Of a stretch of 64,000 nucleotides of DNA, positions 48,014-56,649 are shown piece after piece; the first letter of the stretch is position 1, and each line of letters starts with the position of its first letter. The position numbers and the translations under genes were made by a program. This DNA comes from Mesorhizobium mediterraneum (GTDB lineage: Bacteria; Pseudomonadota; Alphaproteobacteria; Rhizobiales; Rhizobiaceae), in NCBI RefSeq assembly GCF_002284565.1, contig NZ_NPKI01000009.1, forward strand, positions 129,676 through 193,675, read 5' to 3'. A model generated the notes under the pieces. It had not been told where the DNA came from, did no database searches, and was given only the letters and a program-made list of their open reading frames with translations.

Positions 48014-48925
48014 CTAGACGCGGCTTTCCAGCCGCGAAAGCAGGTAGTCTACCTCTTGTCTGGCCGCCGCCGACAACGCGCTGCCCGGCTTGCGCTGGGC
48101 GTCGGACGCGATGGCACCGCGCTTCATCATCACATATTTGCGCACCGCAAGGCCCACACCGGGTTGCTGCTCATAGCGCAGATAGGGCAGGTGGGCGTCG
48201 AAAAGATCGTGCGCCTTGTCGCGCTCGCCGGCGGCAGACAGTTTCACCACGTCGACCAGCATATCGGGGAAAGCATAGCCAGTCATCGCACCGTCGGCGC
48301 CGCGCTCCATCTCGAAGTCGAGGAAGAGGCCGCCATTACCGGTGAGGATGGACAGCGGGCGCAGCGAGCCGTCCTTCTGGAAGCCGCGCAGCGCGCTGAT
48401 CTTCTCCAGGCCCGGCCAGTCCTCGTGCTTGAGCATGAAGCAGGCCGGGTTGTCGGTGACAATGCGGCGGATGACAGCCGGCGTCATGACGACCGAGAGG
48501 GTCAGCGGATAGTCCTGCAGGACGAAAGGAACATCCTCGCCGACCGCTTCGGATGCGTTGCGGAAATAGGTGACGATCTGGTCGTCGGTGCGCAGCGATG
48601 GCTGCGGCGCAATCATCACGCCCTGGGCGCCGACCTCCATCGAGGCACGCGCAAGGCTGCGCATTGCGGCGAAGCCGGGTGCGGAGACGCCGACGATGAC
48701 CGGCAGCTTGGTGCGCGCCACGATGCGTTTGACGATCTCGAGCGATTCGCCGGCGTCGAGCTTCGGGGCCTCGCCCATGATGCCGAGGATGGTCATCCCA
48801 TCGACGCCGCAGCGCTCGTAAAAATCGACCATCGAATCGAGTGATTCCCAGTCGATCTTGCCATCCGCCTCGAACGGCGTCGGGGCAATGGTGTAGACAC
48901 TTTTGGTGTCAGGACCGATGGCCAT
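48014..48925 (-). CDS. Dihydrodipicolinate synthase (DapA)-family aldolase/lyase
   Basis: A 303-residue class I aldolase-fold enzyme. The Schiff-base lysine is in CFMLKHEDW near residue 166, the catalytic tyrosine in VLQDYPLTLS near 138, and GIMGEAPKL replaces the GTTGE motif of true DapA. The altered motif argues for a catabolic member (keto-sugar-acid aldolase, or hydroxyproline-pathway deaminase) rather than lysine synthesis. It is near but not in an operon with the TRAP transporter, which may import its substrate; that link is inference. Confidence 0.85.
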   Translation of the reverse strand: MAIGPDTKSVYTIAPTPFEADGKIDWESLDSMVDFYERCGVDGMTILGIMGEAPKLDAGESLEIVKRIVARTKLPVIVGVSAPGFAAMRSLARASMEVGAQGVMIAPQPSLRTDDQIVTYFRNASEAVGEDVPFVLQDYPLTLSVVMTPAVIRRIVTDNPACFMLKHEDWPGLEKISALRGFQKDGSLRPLSILTGNGGLFLDFEMERGADGAMTGYAFPDMLVDVVKLSAAGERDKAHDLFDAHLPYLRYEQQPGVGLAVRKYVMMKRGAIASDAQRKPGSALSAAARQEVDYLLSRLESRV

Positions 48926-49248
48926 GAGATTCTCCTAAAATTCAGCTTTCAGCGTAGCGGGCCGACGTCCGACCCAACCCGGCAGCTGGTCCGGACGGGC
49001 GGGCGCGAAGATTTCGTAGAACGTGGTTTTTAGCACGCATTTTTTTGATATTCCCGTGCCTCGCCAAAGGAGGCTGAGACCGATGCTGGCGCCGATCCGT
49101 GCGGCGGATGGACGTCGAAGACCATCGATCCGGACGGCTTTGCCAAAGTGAAGATACAGCTTTAACCTTCTGCAACGCATTTCCAGGTCGAAAACCGGGT
49201 TTGATACTCTATCTGTCCGGGAACGCCGCACGGAACGGAGCCATCTTC
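48926..49248. other. Divergent intergenic region, DapA-family gene / GH32 gene
   Basis: These 323 bp should contain promoters for both flanking genes. I found no clear -35/-10 pair. Around 49100-49165 one plus frame reads WTSKTIDPDGFAKVKIQL before a stop, which looks like protein but has no start and may be a decayed gene end. Nothing else is supported. Confidence 0.35.
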
Positions 49249-50967
49249 ATGAGTGACAGCCAGGTCCAGGTAAGGATTGCGGGAAGGGACACCATTCGAA
49301 GCCTGCATGCCGACCTGCCAGTCAACGCCACGTTCCATATCTGGCTCAAGGCGACCAAGCCGGACGTTCCGGGCTCGCTGTCTTTTTCCAATGTCCGTGG
49401 CAAATTCGGCGAGGTAAGCGTTACGAACGCCGAAGAGTATGAATTCAGGATTTTTCACGTCTTCGGCGGTGGCAGCGTCGAACTGGATTACGACACGGAT
49501 CAAACCTCGGTGTCGGTTGCCTACTGGTTCGCGTTGGCCGACGTGCTGGAGACAGGTATTACAGTTATCCACACCAATCCGGGAAATGCGCCGCCGAACA
49601 TCCCTGACAGCTATCATTTTCGTCCGCCGTTCGGCTGGATGAACGATCCCAACGGCTTTGGCCGGTTTGGAGGTCGCCCACATCTCTTTTATCAGCATTA
49701 TTCCCATGGTCTTCGGTGGAACACGATGCATTGGGGACACGCCGTATCTTCGGATTATTTGCGGTGGCGCCACATGCCTATCTTCCTGTTCCCATCGGAA
49801 GATCTTACCGCACGGCCCGACAGACGGGGCGGTGCGTATTCCGGCTCGGCAGTCCCGCTTGCCGATGGCCCGGGCATTCGCGTCTTTTTTACCGAGCAGG
49901 TACAGGACCGCATCCCAGAACAGCAAATCCAACTCACTGCCACTTCCAGCGACCTCATCATGGCGGGAAATGCGGACGTCATCCTGCCATACCGCCCGCT
50001 TGACGAGGGACTGACAGCGGATTTTCGCGACCCATACGTGTTCAGGGGGCCGGATGGCCTTTGGAAAATGCTGCTGGGCAGCCAGAGCAGCGAAGGCGGC
50101 GTTGTCCTGCTCTACGAAACCCATGACCATACGGCGGCCAGCGGCTGGACGTATATCGGCAAGCTTCTGGTCGAGAAACACTATCGGACGACGGCGATCG
50201 AATGTCCCTGTCTGCTGCCGCTCGACGGGCCTGCGACCGATCCCGCGACGCGCTGGGTTCTAATTCTCGGGTTGATGAACAGTGAGGACCAGTCCACCCG
50301 GCGCAAGAACCTGACAATGGCCATTGTAGGCTGGTTCGATGGACAGACTTTTGCCAAGGAATTCGAACAGGAACTGGACTTCGGGGCGGATAATTACGCC
50401 TTCCAGGCCTTCGTCGACGGTGATGCCATTGTCGGTATAGGCTGGCTTGCCAACTGGGCCGACACCGGACCGGCGATCGATTTCCCCACCGCCATGACGC
50501 TGCCTCGCAATATCCACCTGTCTGCAGGCGAGTTGCATACCCCGCCCATCGGAGCTGCCGAGAGCCTGCGGAGCCATATTCTGGACCGAACACGCCTTGC
50601 AGCCGGAGAGCAGGTAAGCTTTATCAATGGCGCCGTCGAAATCCTGTTCGAGTTGGAAAAACCGGGTGTCCATTTCCACCTGAAGCTCGAGCATCCAACT
50701 GTCCGCCTCGACGTTGTCGTCGACGACGACGGGCTTGCCATCTGTCATGGAGACGACGCGGCGGAATCTCCTCACTATATCGCCAAGGGAGCCCGTCCAA
50801 AACGGCTGCGGATATTCCTCGACTACGGATCGATCGAGGTGTTCGCCGATCGCGGTCGTTGGGCTGGCACGAAACGGATCAGTGGTTTTGAGCCGATACA
50901 ATCCGCACGTCTCATCGCCGAAGCGGGTGCCGTTCTGCACGCGACGGTATGGGCGCTCAAACCCTGA
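49249..50967 (+). CDS. Glycoside hydrolase family 32 beta-fructosidase, cytosolic
   Basis: A 572-residue GH32 enzyme. All three catalytic-site motifs are present: FGWMNDPNGF (nucleophile aspartate) near residue 126, FRDPYVF (transition-state aspartate) near 261, and the acid/base glutamate in IECPCLLPL near 323. A C-terminal beta-sandwich ends with IFLDYGSIEVFADRG. Residues 1-115 form an extra N-terminal beta-rich domain I do not recognise. No signal peptide is visible, so a cytosolic substrate such as sucrose or mannosylfructose is likely. I chose the ATG at 49249 (MSDSQVQVRIAG); the frame opens earlier. It converges on the phosphatase gene. Confidence 0.88.
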   Translation: MSDSQVQVRIAGRDTIRSLHADLPVNATFHIWLKATKPDVPGSLSFSNVRGKFGEVSVTNAEEYEFRIFHVFGGGSVELDYDTDQTSVSVAYWFALADVLETGITVIHTNPGNAPPNIPDSYHFRPPFGWMNDPNGFGRFGGRPHLFYQHYSHGLRWNTMHWGHAVSSDYLRWRHMPIFLFPSEDLTARPDRRGGAYSGSAVPLADGPGIRVFFTEQVQDRIPEQQIQLTATSSDLIMAGNADVILPYRPLDEGLTADFRDPYVFRGPDGLWKMLLGSQSSEGGVVLLYETHDHTAASGWTYIGKLLVEKHYRTTAIECPCLLPLDGPATDPATRWVLILGLMNSEDQSTRRKNLTMAIVGWFDGQTFAKEFEQELDFGADNYAFQAFVDGDAIVGIGWLANWADTGPAIDFPTAMTLPRNIHLSAGELHTPPIGAAESLRSHILDRTRLAAGEQVSFINGAVEILFELEKPGVHFHLKLEHPTVRLDVVVDDDGLAICHGDDAAESPHYIAKGARPKRLRIFLDYGSIEVFADRGRWAGTKRISGFEPIQSARLIAEAGAVLHATVWALKP

Positions 50968-50988
50968 CAAGGAGATCCTATTTCCAGT

Positions 50989-51777
50989 TCAGGATTGGGC
51001 GTCCTCAAACACCGACCAATGAACGAGACCTTCGACGACACCAAAGGCAAACTGTTCCTTCGCGCTGTAAATCAGCGGGTTGTTCCGGGCCATGTCAAGC
51101 AGTTCGGGTAAGGCATTGGCGACGACAATCCCGCGCGCACCCGGCAGGTCGAACATACTGCGATCGTTGTTGGTGTCGCCGGCGACGACCACCTCATCAA
51201 GGCCGATGCCGAGTTCATTGCAGAGCCAGGCCAGCGCCTGCCCCTTGTCTGCCGAACGCGGCAGGACGTCGAGATCCCGTCCGCTCGAATAGACCATCGT
51301 CACCGACAGGCCGGCTTCAACCAGCGCACGCTCGATATCGGCAAGGGCGTCCGGGCTTGCGTCGTGCAGGTACCAACTCGATTTGAAGGCGTGTTGATAA
51401 CCGTCGGGCTGCCGGACGGTGTCTTTGAGCGATCCGAGCACCGCATCGACCTTTTCAAGAGACCAGCCTTCCGAAAGCCTCTGGGTAAAGTGCTCCAAAT
51501 CAGTAAAGTGTGCGGGGCGCGAGCTGTGCCGCGGACCGGCGAGCATCGTGCCGACACCCCCGATCACGTAGTCCGGGGCTGGCAGGCCGACTTCGTCGAC
51601 GAAATTCAAAATGTCGTCGGCCAGACGACCGCTATTGTAGACGAGAACCGGTCGGCGCTCGGGGTCGAGCGCTTCCCATTTGGAACGAAAGCGTGACGTC
51701 GCCGGCGCATGGCCTGCCAGGGTCCCGTCGAGATCACTCGATAGAAGCGCGATCGGTCTCAATCGCCGTCGTTCCAC
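50989..51777 (-). CDS. Sucrose-phosphatase-like HAD phosphatase, probable mannosylfructose-phosphate phosphatase
   Basis: A HAD-superfamily phosphatase of the sucrose-phosphatase type: motif I LSSDLDGTLAGHA, motif II YNSGR, and motif III/IV GDTNNDRSMFDLPGARGIVV. It overlaps the 3' end of a sucrose-phosphate-synthase-like gene, and such pairs make sucrose or, in Agrobacterium, mannosylfructose. The start is uncertain: a GTG at 51777 (262 residues), a TTG at 51789, or a TTG at 51762 that overlaps the upstream stop by TTGA. Product identity between sucrose and mannosylfructose is not resolved from sequence. Confidence 0.8.
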   Translation of the reverse strand: MERRRLRPIALLSSDLDGTLAGHAPATSRFRSKWEALDPERRPVLVYNSGRLADDILNFVDEVGLPAPDYVIGGVGTMLAGPRHSSRPAHFTDLEHFTQRLSEGWSLEKVDAVLGSLKDTVRQPDGYQHAFKSSWYLHDASPDALADIERALVEAGLSVTMVYSSGRDLDVLPRSADKGQALAWLCNELGIGLDEVVVAGDTNNDRSMFDLPGARGIVVANALPELLDMARNNPLIYSAKEQFAFGVVEGLVHWSVFEDAQS

Positions 51778-53096
51778 GGCTCGTCCCAATCATGGTCGTC
51801 GACCGCTTTCAACACCGGACGTCCTTCGACAAGGCTGACAAGCTGCTGTGCGATACCTGTCCAGGTGAACAGGCTGCGCGCCTTGTGCGCACCCATGCGG
51901 CCCAGTCGGCCGTAGAGGCGGGGGTGCTTCATAGGCTTGACGATCGTGATGCCCAGATCTTCCTTGTCGAACGGATCACCGAAGAGGGCGTGCCGGCCAT
52001 AGCTGATCCCGCGATAGAGGCCGCCATGGATCGTAACCACGGTGGGCGTTCCGCAGGCCATTGCCTCGATCGCGGTCATGCCGAACGGCTCGTAGCGGCT
52101 CGACAGCACGAACATGTCCGCCGCCCGATAGGTGTCGGCCAGATCCTCGTCGGCAACATAGCCGGAGAAGACGACACGATCCTGCAAGCCTAGCTGTTCA
52201 ACCTGTTCCTTGAGCTGGTTCAGGATCTTCTGTTCCTGCTCGTCCATGTTCTCGCCGCCGACGGCGAGCCTCAGGACCGCATCTGGCACACGCGGCGCCA
52301 CCACGGAAAACGCATCGATCAGCAGGTCATAGCCCTTATTGGTGGCGAGCCGGCCGAGCGCCAGGATCGTTCGTCCCTCGAAACCGAGCCGGTGGCGGAT
52401 CAGCCGGCGAGACGCCTCGCTGACGGGGAAGAACCGGTTGTCGTCGTAACCGGGTGGGATCATGTGCACGCGGTCGCGCTCGAGGCTGTAGTCCTCGACC
52501 AGCATGTCCACCTGCGGCGGCGTTGTTGCAATCACCATGGCGCAGCTTCGATAGATGATCGTCTCGTGCTTTATGCGCTCGGTGAAATTGAATTCGGCTT
52601 CGAATGTATCGGCCTTATCAGGGTAGTCCGTCTTCATCTGGCGCTGCTTCCATATGCCGAGAGAGTGCGGCGTATGGATGTGCGGGATAGTGAGCGCCTC
52701 CGACAGTCGTTGCCCCGCCACACCCGCATCCCAGTAGTGACTGTTGATGAAGTCGTAGGAGAGGTTTTCCCTGCGAATTAGGCGCAGCGCGTTTTCACAC
52801 CACTCGAGCAGGTGGCGATGGAGATATTCCTTCGGAATGAAATCGGGTCCGCCACAGGCGACACGCAGGACACGAACCCCGTCGGCCACTTCATCGACAG
52901 GCGGTTGGTCTTCAAATCGTCGTGTCCAGATATCGACGGCATACCCCAATTGGGCCAGTTTTTTGGCCAGTTCCAGGACATAGACCACCTGTCCGCCGGT
53001 ATCGGCCGCACCAAGTGGCGGGTTGGCTGCAACGTAGCCGTGGGTTGAAATGAGTGCAATTCTAGGTATCGCCGCGTCCGAGTTGTCGTTCGGCAT
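51759..53096 (-). CDS. GT4 sucrose-phosphate-synthase-like glycosyltransferase, probable mannosylfructose-phosphate synthase
   Basis: A 445-residue GT-B glycosyltransferase with AADTGGQVVYVLELAKKLA near residue 30, FINSHYWDAG near 115, HTPHSLGIWKQ near 140, ALGRLATNKGYDLLIDAF near 245 and the donor-site E-x7-E in SRYEPFGMTAIEAMACG near 345. It is the single-domain bacterial form without a fused phosphatase; the phosphatase is the next gene. Agrobacterium has a two-gene operon of this layout making mannosylfructose, an osmoprotectant, and I favour that by taxonomy. Sucrose is the alternative. Confidence 0.82.
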   Translation of the reverse strand: MPNDNSDAAIPRIALISTHGYVAANPPLGAADTGGQVVYVLELAKKLAQLGYAVDIWTRRFEDQPPVDEVADGVRVLRVACGGPDFIPKEYLHRHLLEWCENALRLIRRENLSYDFINSHYWDAGVAGQRLSEALTIPHIHTPHSLGIWKQRQMKTDYPDKADTFEAEFNFTERIKHETIIYRSCAMVIATTPPQVDMLVEDYSLERDRVHMIPPGYDDNRFFPVSEASRRLIRHRLGFEGRTILALGRLATNKGYDLLIDAFSVVAPRVPDAVLRLAVGGENMDEQEQKILNQLKEQVEQLGLQDRVVFSGYVADEDLADTYRAADMFVLSSRYEPFGMTAIEAMACGTPTVVTIHGGLYRGISYGRHALFGDPFDKEDLGITIVKPMKHPRLYGRLGRMGAHKARSLFTWTGIAQQLVSLVEGRPVLKAVDDHDWDEPWNDGD

Positions 53097-53158
53097 CTCT
53101 ATCCTTCTCTACGATTGATCTCCGCGCGCCCGCGGTCGAAGCAAGCGCAGGTCCAACT

Positions 53159-53187
53159 ATATAGGGAACCCAGCCTTCATCGGCAAA
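53159..53187 (-). promoter_or_regulatory. Predicted promoter of the glycosyltransferase-phosphatase operon
   Basis: On the minus strand TTTGCC (plus 53182-53187) and CTATAT (plus 53159-53164) are exactly 17 bp apart; the -10 is the perfect rhizobial consensus. It lies 63 bp upstream of the start codon. Confidence 0.6.
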
Positions 53188-53221
53188 TATTGAGAGACCC
53201 GATTTTGCCGCCCTGGTCCAA

Positions 53222-53243
53222 CGCACCGTGCCCTCTCGGTGCG
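53222..53243 (-). terminator. Hairpin after the histidine kinase gene
   Basis: CGCACCG and CGGTGCG form a seven-bp stem around an eight-base loop just downstream of the histidine kinase stop. No clear U-run follows, so it is only a candidate terminator separating the two-component operon from the sugar operon. Confidence 0.45.
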
Positions 53244-53258
53244 GGCCGTCTATGACTG

Positions 53259-54575
53259 CTAGACATTTGGTCCATTCGGCAGATCGACGGTAACGACGAG
53301 CCCGGTTGGCTGGTTGTCCTGCAATTCGATCTTGCCGCCGTGGCCCTGGATGATGTCCGCAACGATCGAGAGGCCCAGACCGAAGCCGTGCTTCGACGTA
53401 CCGCCGCGCGACGTGTCCTCCTTGAAGAACGGTTCGAAAACACGGGCGCGCGCGGGTGTCGGAATGCCCGGCCCATCGTCAACGACCTCGATGCGCGCCG
53501 CTGTATCGGTCTGCGTCAATGCGACGGTGACGTTGCCGGCGAACCTAACCCCGTTGTCGCACAGATTGGTGATCGCCCGCGCCAACGCATTGGGTTTGCA
53601 CCAGCCCAGAAGCCGATCCGGCCCGGAATACGAGACCGGAAACCCGACATCCGAAAATTCGGCGCAGACGGTTTGCAACACGCTGGCAATGTCGACACGC
53701 TGCAGCTTCTCTGTCGAGACATCGTTGCGCAGATACGTCAAAGTCTCGTCGATCAGATCTTCAATATGCTGGATATCGGACAGCATCGCGGTTCGGATGA
53801 GCCCATCATCCATGCGCTCGGCGCGAAGCCGCAGCCGCGTCAAAGGCGTGCGCAGATCGTGGCTGACGCTGCGCAACATGCGCGTGCGGTTTTCGATCAT
53901 CGTCCGGATGCGTGTTCGCATCCTGTTCAGAGCGCGCGCCAGGCCGGCCATCTCGATAGAGCCGCGTTCGACGAAAAGCTCGTCGCCATTCTCGATCTCG
54001 GCCGAACCGACGGCCGCCGAGATGCGTTTCAATGGCTCCGTCACGGCCCATACAGCAAAGAACCAGATCAAGGTGGGCAAGGCGATGAAAGCCATAAACT
54101 TGTAGAACAAGGAACGGATGAGGTCTGATGTCAGTAAGGCATCGGGTACTCCGAGGTGAGCCAGGATGGTCTGCTGATCCAGGCCAATGACAAACGCGGA
54201 TCGACCATCGACGGTCACCCATCGTCCCTCAATCGGCCTCCTCCCGAACCCGAGAAACCGTTCGATGTTTCGCCATTGCGTATAAGAATATGGAATACCG
54301 TCGATCTGCTCCTTCGAAAGTATCTTGAAATCCAGGCCCGCACGAGCCGTCGCTGCCAGAATCTCGTCACGAGCCTCCGCTGGTGCTTCGCGCAACAGGC
54401 CTGCAATCACGGTGGCTCGCAGGAGACTGTCGTCAATGACGGGCAGGTCGATATTCCTGGTAAAGCTTTCGACGACCGATCCGGTAGACATGATCACGAT
54501 CACCGCGACGAAAATGATTGCCGCGAGTTGCCCACGCACTGACTGCGGCAGGCTGCGGCGGATGAAATTCCTCAT
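53259..54575 (-). CDS. Sensor histidine kinase
   Basis: A 438-residue membrane kinase: transmembrane segments near residues 17-35 and 160-180 flank a periplasmic sensor region of about 120 residues, then a HAMP domain, HisKA with the phosphorylated histidine in RSVSHDLRTPLTRLRLRAE near 240, and a HATPase domain with AITNLCDNGVRFAG, DDGPGIP and GFGLGLSIV. The start overlaps the response-regulator stop by ATGA. The operon order mipA-regulator-kinase suggests it senses an envelope or cation-related signal; the ligand is unknown. Confidence 0.92.
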   Translation of the reverse strand: MRNFIRRSLPQSVRGQLAAIIFVAVIVIMSTGSVVESFTRNIDLPVIDDSLLRATVIAGLLREAPAEARDEILAATARAGLDFKILSKEQIDGIPYSYTQWRNIERFLGFGRRPIEGRWVTVDGRSAFVIGLDQQTILAHLGVPDALLTSDLIRSLFYKFMAFIALPTLIWFFAVWAVTEPLKRISAAVGSAEIENGDELFVERGSIEMAGLARALNRMRTRIRTMIENRTRMLRSVSHDLRTPLTRLRLRAERMDDGLIRTAMLSDIQHIEDLIDETLTYLRNDVSTEKLQRVDIASVLQTVCAEFSDVGFPVSYSGPDRLLGWCKPNALARAITNLCDNGVRFAGNVTVALTQTDTAARIEVVDDGPGIPTPARARVFEPFFKEDTSRGGTSKHGFGLGLSIVADIIQGHGGKIELQDNQPTGLVVTVDLPNGPNV

Positions 54576-55336
54576 GCTTCCTCCACCGTCGCGGTGAAGA
54601 TGTAGCCGCCCAGCCGAACAGTCTTGAGAAGCACCGGATCGCGCGCATCCTTTTCGATCTTCTGGCGGATCCGGCTGATATGGACATCGACGCTTCGCTC
54701 GATCGGGCCGGCAAGCCCTGCATGGGTCACGCCGAGTAGTTCCTCGCGTGAGAGAACCCGGCCGGCATTGCGGCAGAACGCAAGCAACAGGTCGAATTCA
54801 TGCATCGTGGTCGAAACCCGCGCATTGCTTGGATCATGCAATTGCCGGCGTATCGGATCGAGCCGCCAGCCGTTGAAGCGAAGCACCTTCGAGCGATCCC
54901 GCTCTTCGGGAGCGCTGGCGGTTCGGCGCAGCAACGCTCGTATCCTGGCCGTCAGTTCGCGCGCGCTGAAAGGTTTCGTCATGTAGTCGTCAGCGCCGAT
55001 CTCCAGTCCGAAGATACGGTCGATTTCTTCGCCAAGCGCGGTCAGCATCAGGATCGGAACGTTCGTGTGGGCGCGAAGACGGCGGCAGATGCTGAGGCCG
55101 TTTTCGCCGGGGAGCATGACATCGAGCACGATGAGATCGAATTTCTGGTTGCGAAGCGCGGCGTCCATCCGGATGCCACTCTCGGCTACTTCCACGATCA
55201 TGCTGTTTTCAGTGAGCGTCTCGCCCAGCATGCGCGCGATTTCGACATCGTCTTCGACAATGAGGACACGCCAAACTTGTCTTGTCGATTTGGACTCGGC
55301 GTTCAAATCGCCTTGGTGTCGTGCGACGTTTGCCAT
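54572..55336 (-). CDS. OmpR-family response regulator
   Basis: A 254-residue regulator with an N-terminal receiver domain (VLIVEDDVEIARML, phospho-acceptor aspartate in LIVLDVMLPGENG near residue 74, TKPFSARELTARIRAL) and a C-terminal winged-helix DNA-binding domain (STTMHEFDLLLAF, RSVDVHISRIRQKIE, TVRLGGYIFTA). I chose the ATG at 55336 (MANVARHQGDLN); the frame opens 105 bp earlier inside the mipA tail gap. It is coupled to the kinase by ATGA and lies 28 bp after mipA. Confidence 0.92.
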   Translation of the reverse strand: MANVARHQGDLNAESKSTRQVWRVLIVEDDVEIARMLGETLTENSMIVEVAESGIRMDAALRNQKFDLIVLDVMLPGENGLSICRRLRAHTNVPILMLTALGEEIDRIFGLEIGADDYMTKPFSARELTARIRALLRRTASAPEERDRSKVLRFNGWRLDPIRRQLHDPSNARVSTTMHEFDLLLAFCRNAGRVLSREELLGVTHAGLAGPIERSVDVHISRIRQKIEKDARDPVLLKTVRLGGYIFTATVEEA

Positions 55337-55364
55337 TTGCCTGGACTGGTACCTGTGTGGGCGG

Positions 55365-56225
55365 TCAGAAACGATATCCGACGAGAAGCATGCCTGAAGG
55401 CTGGATCTTTTCGGCGACGATCGGACTGTCGGCGGCGTCACCGACGAGAACGCCGACTCCCGCTTCGCCGCGCACCATCCAGTTCTGGTTGAGCAGATAT
55501 GTGGCGGACACTGAAAAATCGGCGCGCTTCAATCCGGCGCCGGCATCGTAGCGTGCCAGCCCGGAGCGAGCCGATTGTTCCGGCGTGACGCCGAAATAGG
55601 CCTGCATATGATTTTCGTCGGCGAAGACGGCGGAAGCGCGGGCGCCGACCATCAATGATTGGGACAGCGGCTGGTTGACCTCGATCCCGACCTCGCCCAC
55701 CAGGCCATCGCTGCCGCCGATGGTCTTGTCCACTTGCGCGAAGATTTCAGCCGGGCCGAAATTCACCGTGGCCTTCGCGCCCACGGTTCCACCCATGCCG
55801 ATGTCTCCCAGCCCGCGCAGACGATCGGCATCGTCTTCATCGCGGCCCATTTCATAACCAAGCCGCGCACTGAACTCGAACCGGTCTTGTTCATAGATAG
55901 CGATGTCGGCGCCTGTCGGATTGATCGTCATCACGTCGCGGAATGTCGCCGTGACAAAGGGTACCGGCATGATCTTGAACTCGTCGCTGCCCTCGTACTT
56001 TGGAACGATGATCGCGCCGCCGCCCAGGACGACATGCCAGTCGGACAGTTTTTGCTCGAAACGGGCGAAACGGGAAGGTTCGGGCGGTGGAAGGGAGAGA
56101 TCGTCCGAATTCACCGCAATGGCATCAGCGGCAAGTGCTATTCCCGGATGCGTTGAAAACAGGATGGCCATTGCGGCAAGAGATGCCCGGCCGGCAAATA
56201 TTCCAGAATCCATTTTGGCGAACAT
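55365..56225 (-). CDS. MipA/OmpV family outer-membrane protein
   Basis: A 286-residue beta-barrel-type protein with a signal peptide (hydrophobic ASLAAMAILFSTHPGIALAA, cleavage near ADAI). The body shows WHVVLGGGAIIVPKYEGSDEF, RLGYEMGRDEDD and a C-terminal GMLLVGYRF ending in phenylalanine, typical of outer-membrane barrels and of the MipA/OmpV family. It is the first gene of an operon with a two-component system, which probably regulates it. Upstream is a TTTCA-GA-TGAAA inverted repeat (about 56273-56284) that could be an operator. Confidence 0.88.
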   Translation of the reverse strand: MFAKMDSGIFAGRASLAAMAILFSTHPGIALAADAIAVNSDDLSLPPPEPSRFARFEQKLSDWHVVLGGGAIIVPKYEGSDEFKIMPVPFVTATFRDVMTINPTGADIAIYEQDRFEFSARLGYEMGRDEDDADRLRGLGDIGMGGTVGAKATVNFGPAEIFAQVDKTIGGSDGLVGEVGIEVNQPLSQSLMVGARASAVFADENHMQAYFGVTPEQSARSGLARYDAGAGLKRADFSVSATYLLNQNWMVRGEAGVGVLVGDAADSPIVAEKIQPSGMLLVGYRF

Positions 56226-56649
56226 GCGTGCTCCAGTATAGCGAGGCGATAAGCCTCTGATGCTCTCACCATTTCAGATGAAAGTGGCCGCATGCGTGAA
56301 GTGATGTTAAGTTTTGTTGCGCAATCGTGGTTTCATCTTGGCGCCTCTACGAGAGAACGATGATGCCAGATGATCGATCCGTTCTCGCTTCGGACGATCA
56401 GGAGTAAACGATCGCCCGTCCGCTAATCCAAGTCGCATCAGCCTTCGCCTCCCTGCAGGACAGGGCGCATTTTCGTTTGATATTCCCGCGCGTTGCGTCA
56501 TAGAGCGGCGGACTCTCAAGTCTAGACGTGCCGCCGCTCTATCTTTGTGTTTGGGCATCGGATTTTGCCAAAACCGGTTTCCACTTTTGGGCTCGATGCT
56601 CTAGACCTGACGGGCACCTTTTCCGGAATTCTGATGGCGGGAGGCGCTG
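56226..56649. other. Divergent intergenic region, mipA / mgtE
   Basis: No gene is supported in these 424 bp. It contains TTTCAGATGAAA near 56273 close to the mipA start, a GAGAACG/CGTTCTC inverted repeat (56353-56359 and 56380-56386), and a mosaic repeat element at 56500-56605 just before mgtE. TTGATA at 56477-56482 may be an mgtE -35. I saw no recognisable magnesium riboswitch, though I cannot exclude one. Confidence 0.4.
56500..56605. repeat. Mosaic intergenic repeat upstream of mgtE
   Basis: A 12-bp perfect inverted repeat ATAGAGCGGCGG / CCGCCGCTCTAT (56500-56511 and 56531-56542) is followed by CCAAAACCGGTTTCCACTTT and GGGCTCGATGCTCTAG with its own GCATCG/CGATGC arms. The second half aligns with 43105-43158. 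It lies in the mgtE leader about 45 bp before the start codon. Confidence 0.75.

Noticed and set aside
47974..48015. 13-codon ORF after the small basic gene
   Set aside because: Too short and not supported by anything beyond a possible ribosome-binding site; it ends at the convergent DapA-family gene.
49100..49165. Possible decayed gene end (WTSKTIDPDGFAKVKIQL)
   Set aside because: No start codon, only about 20 codons, and I cannot identify a parent gene; not enough for a pseudogene call.
56307..56558. 83-codon minus-strand ORF between mipA and mgtE
   Set aside because: It runs through an inverted repeat and has no domain or ribosome-binding support.
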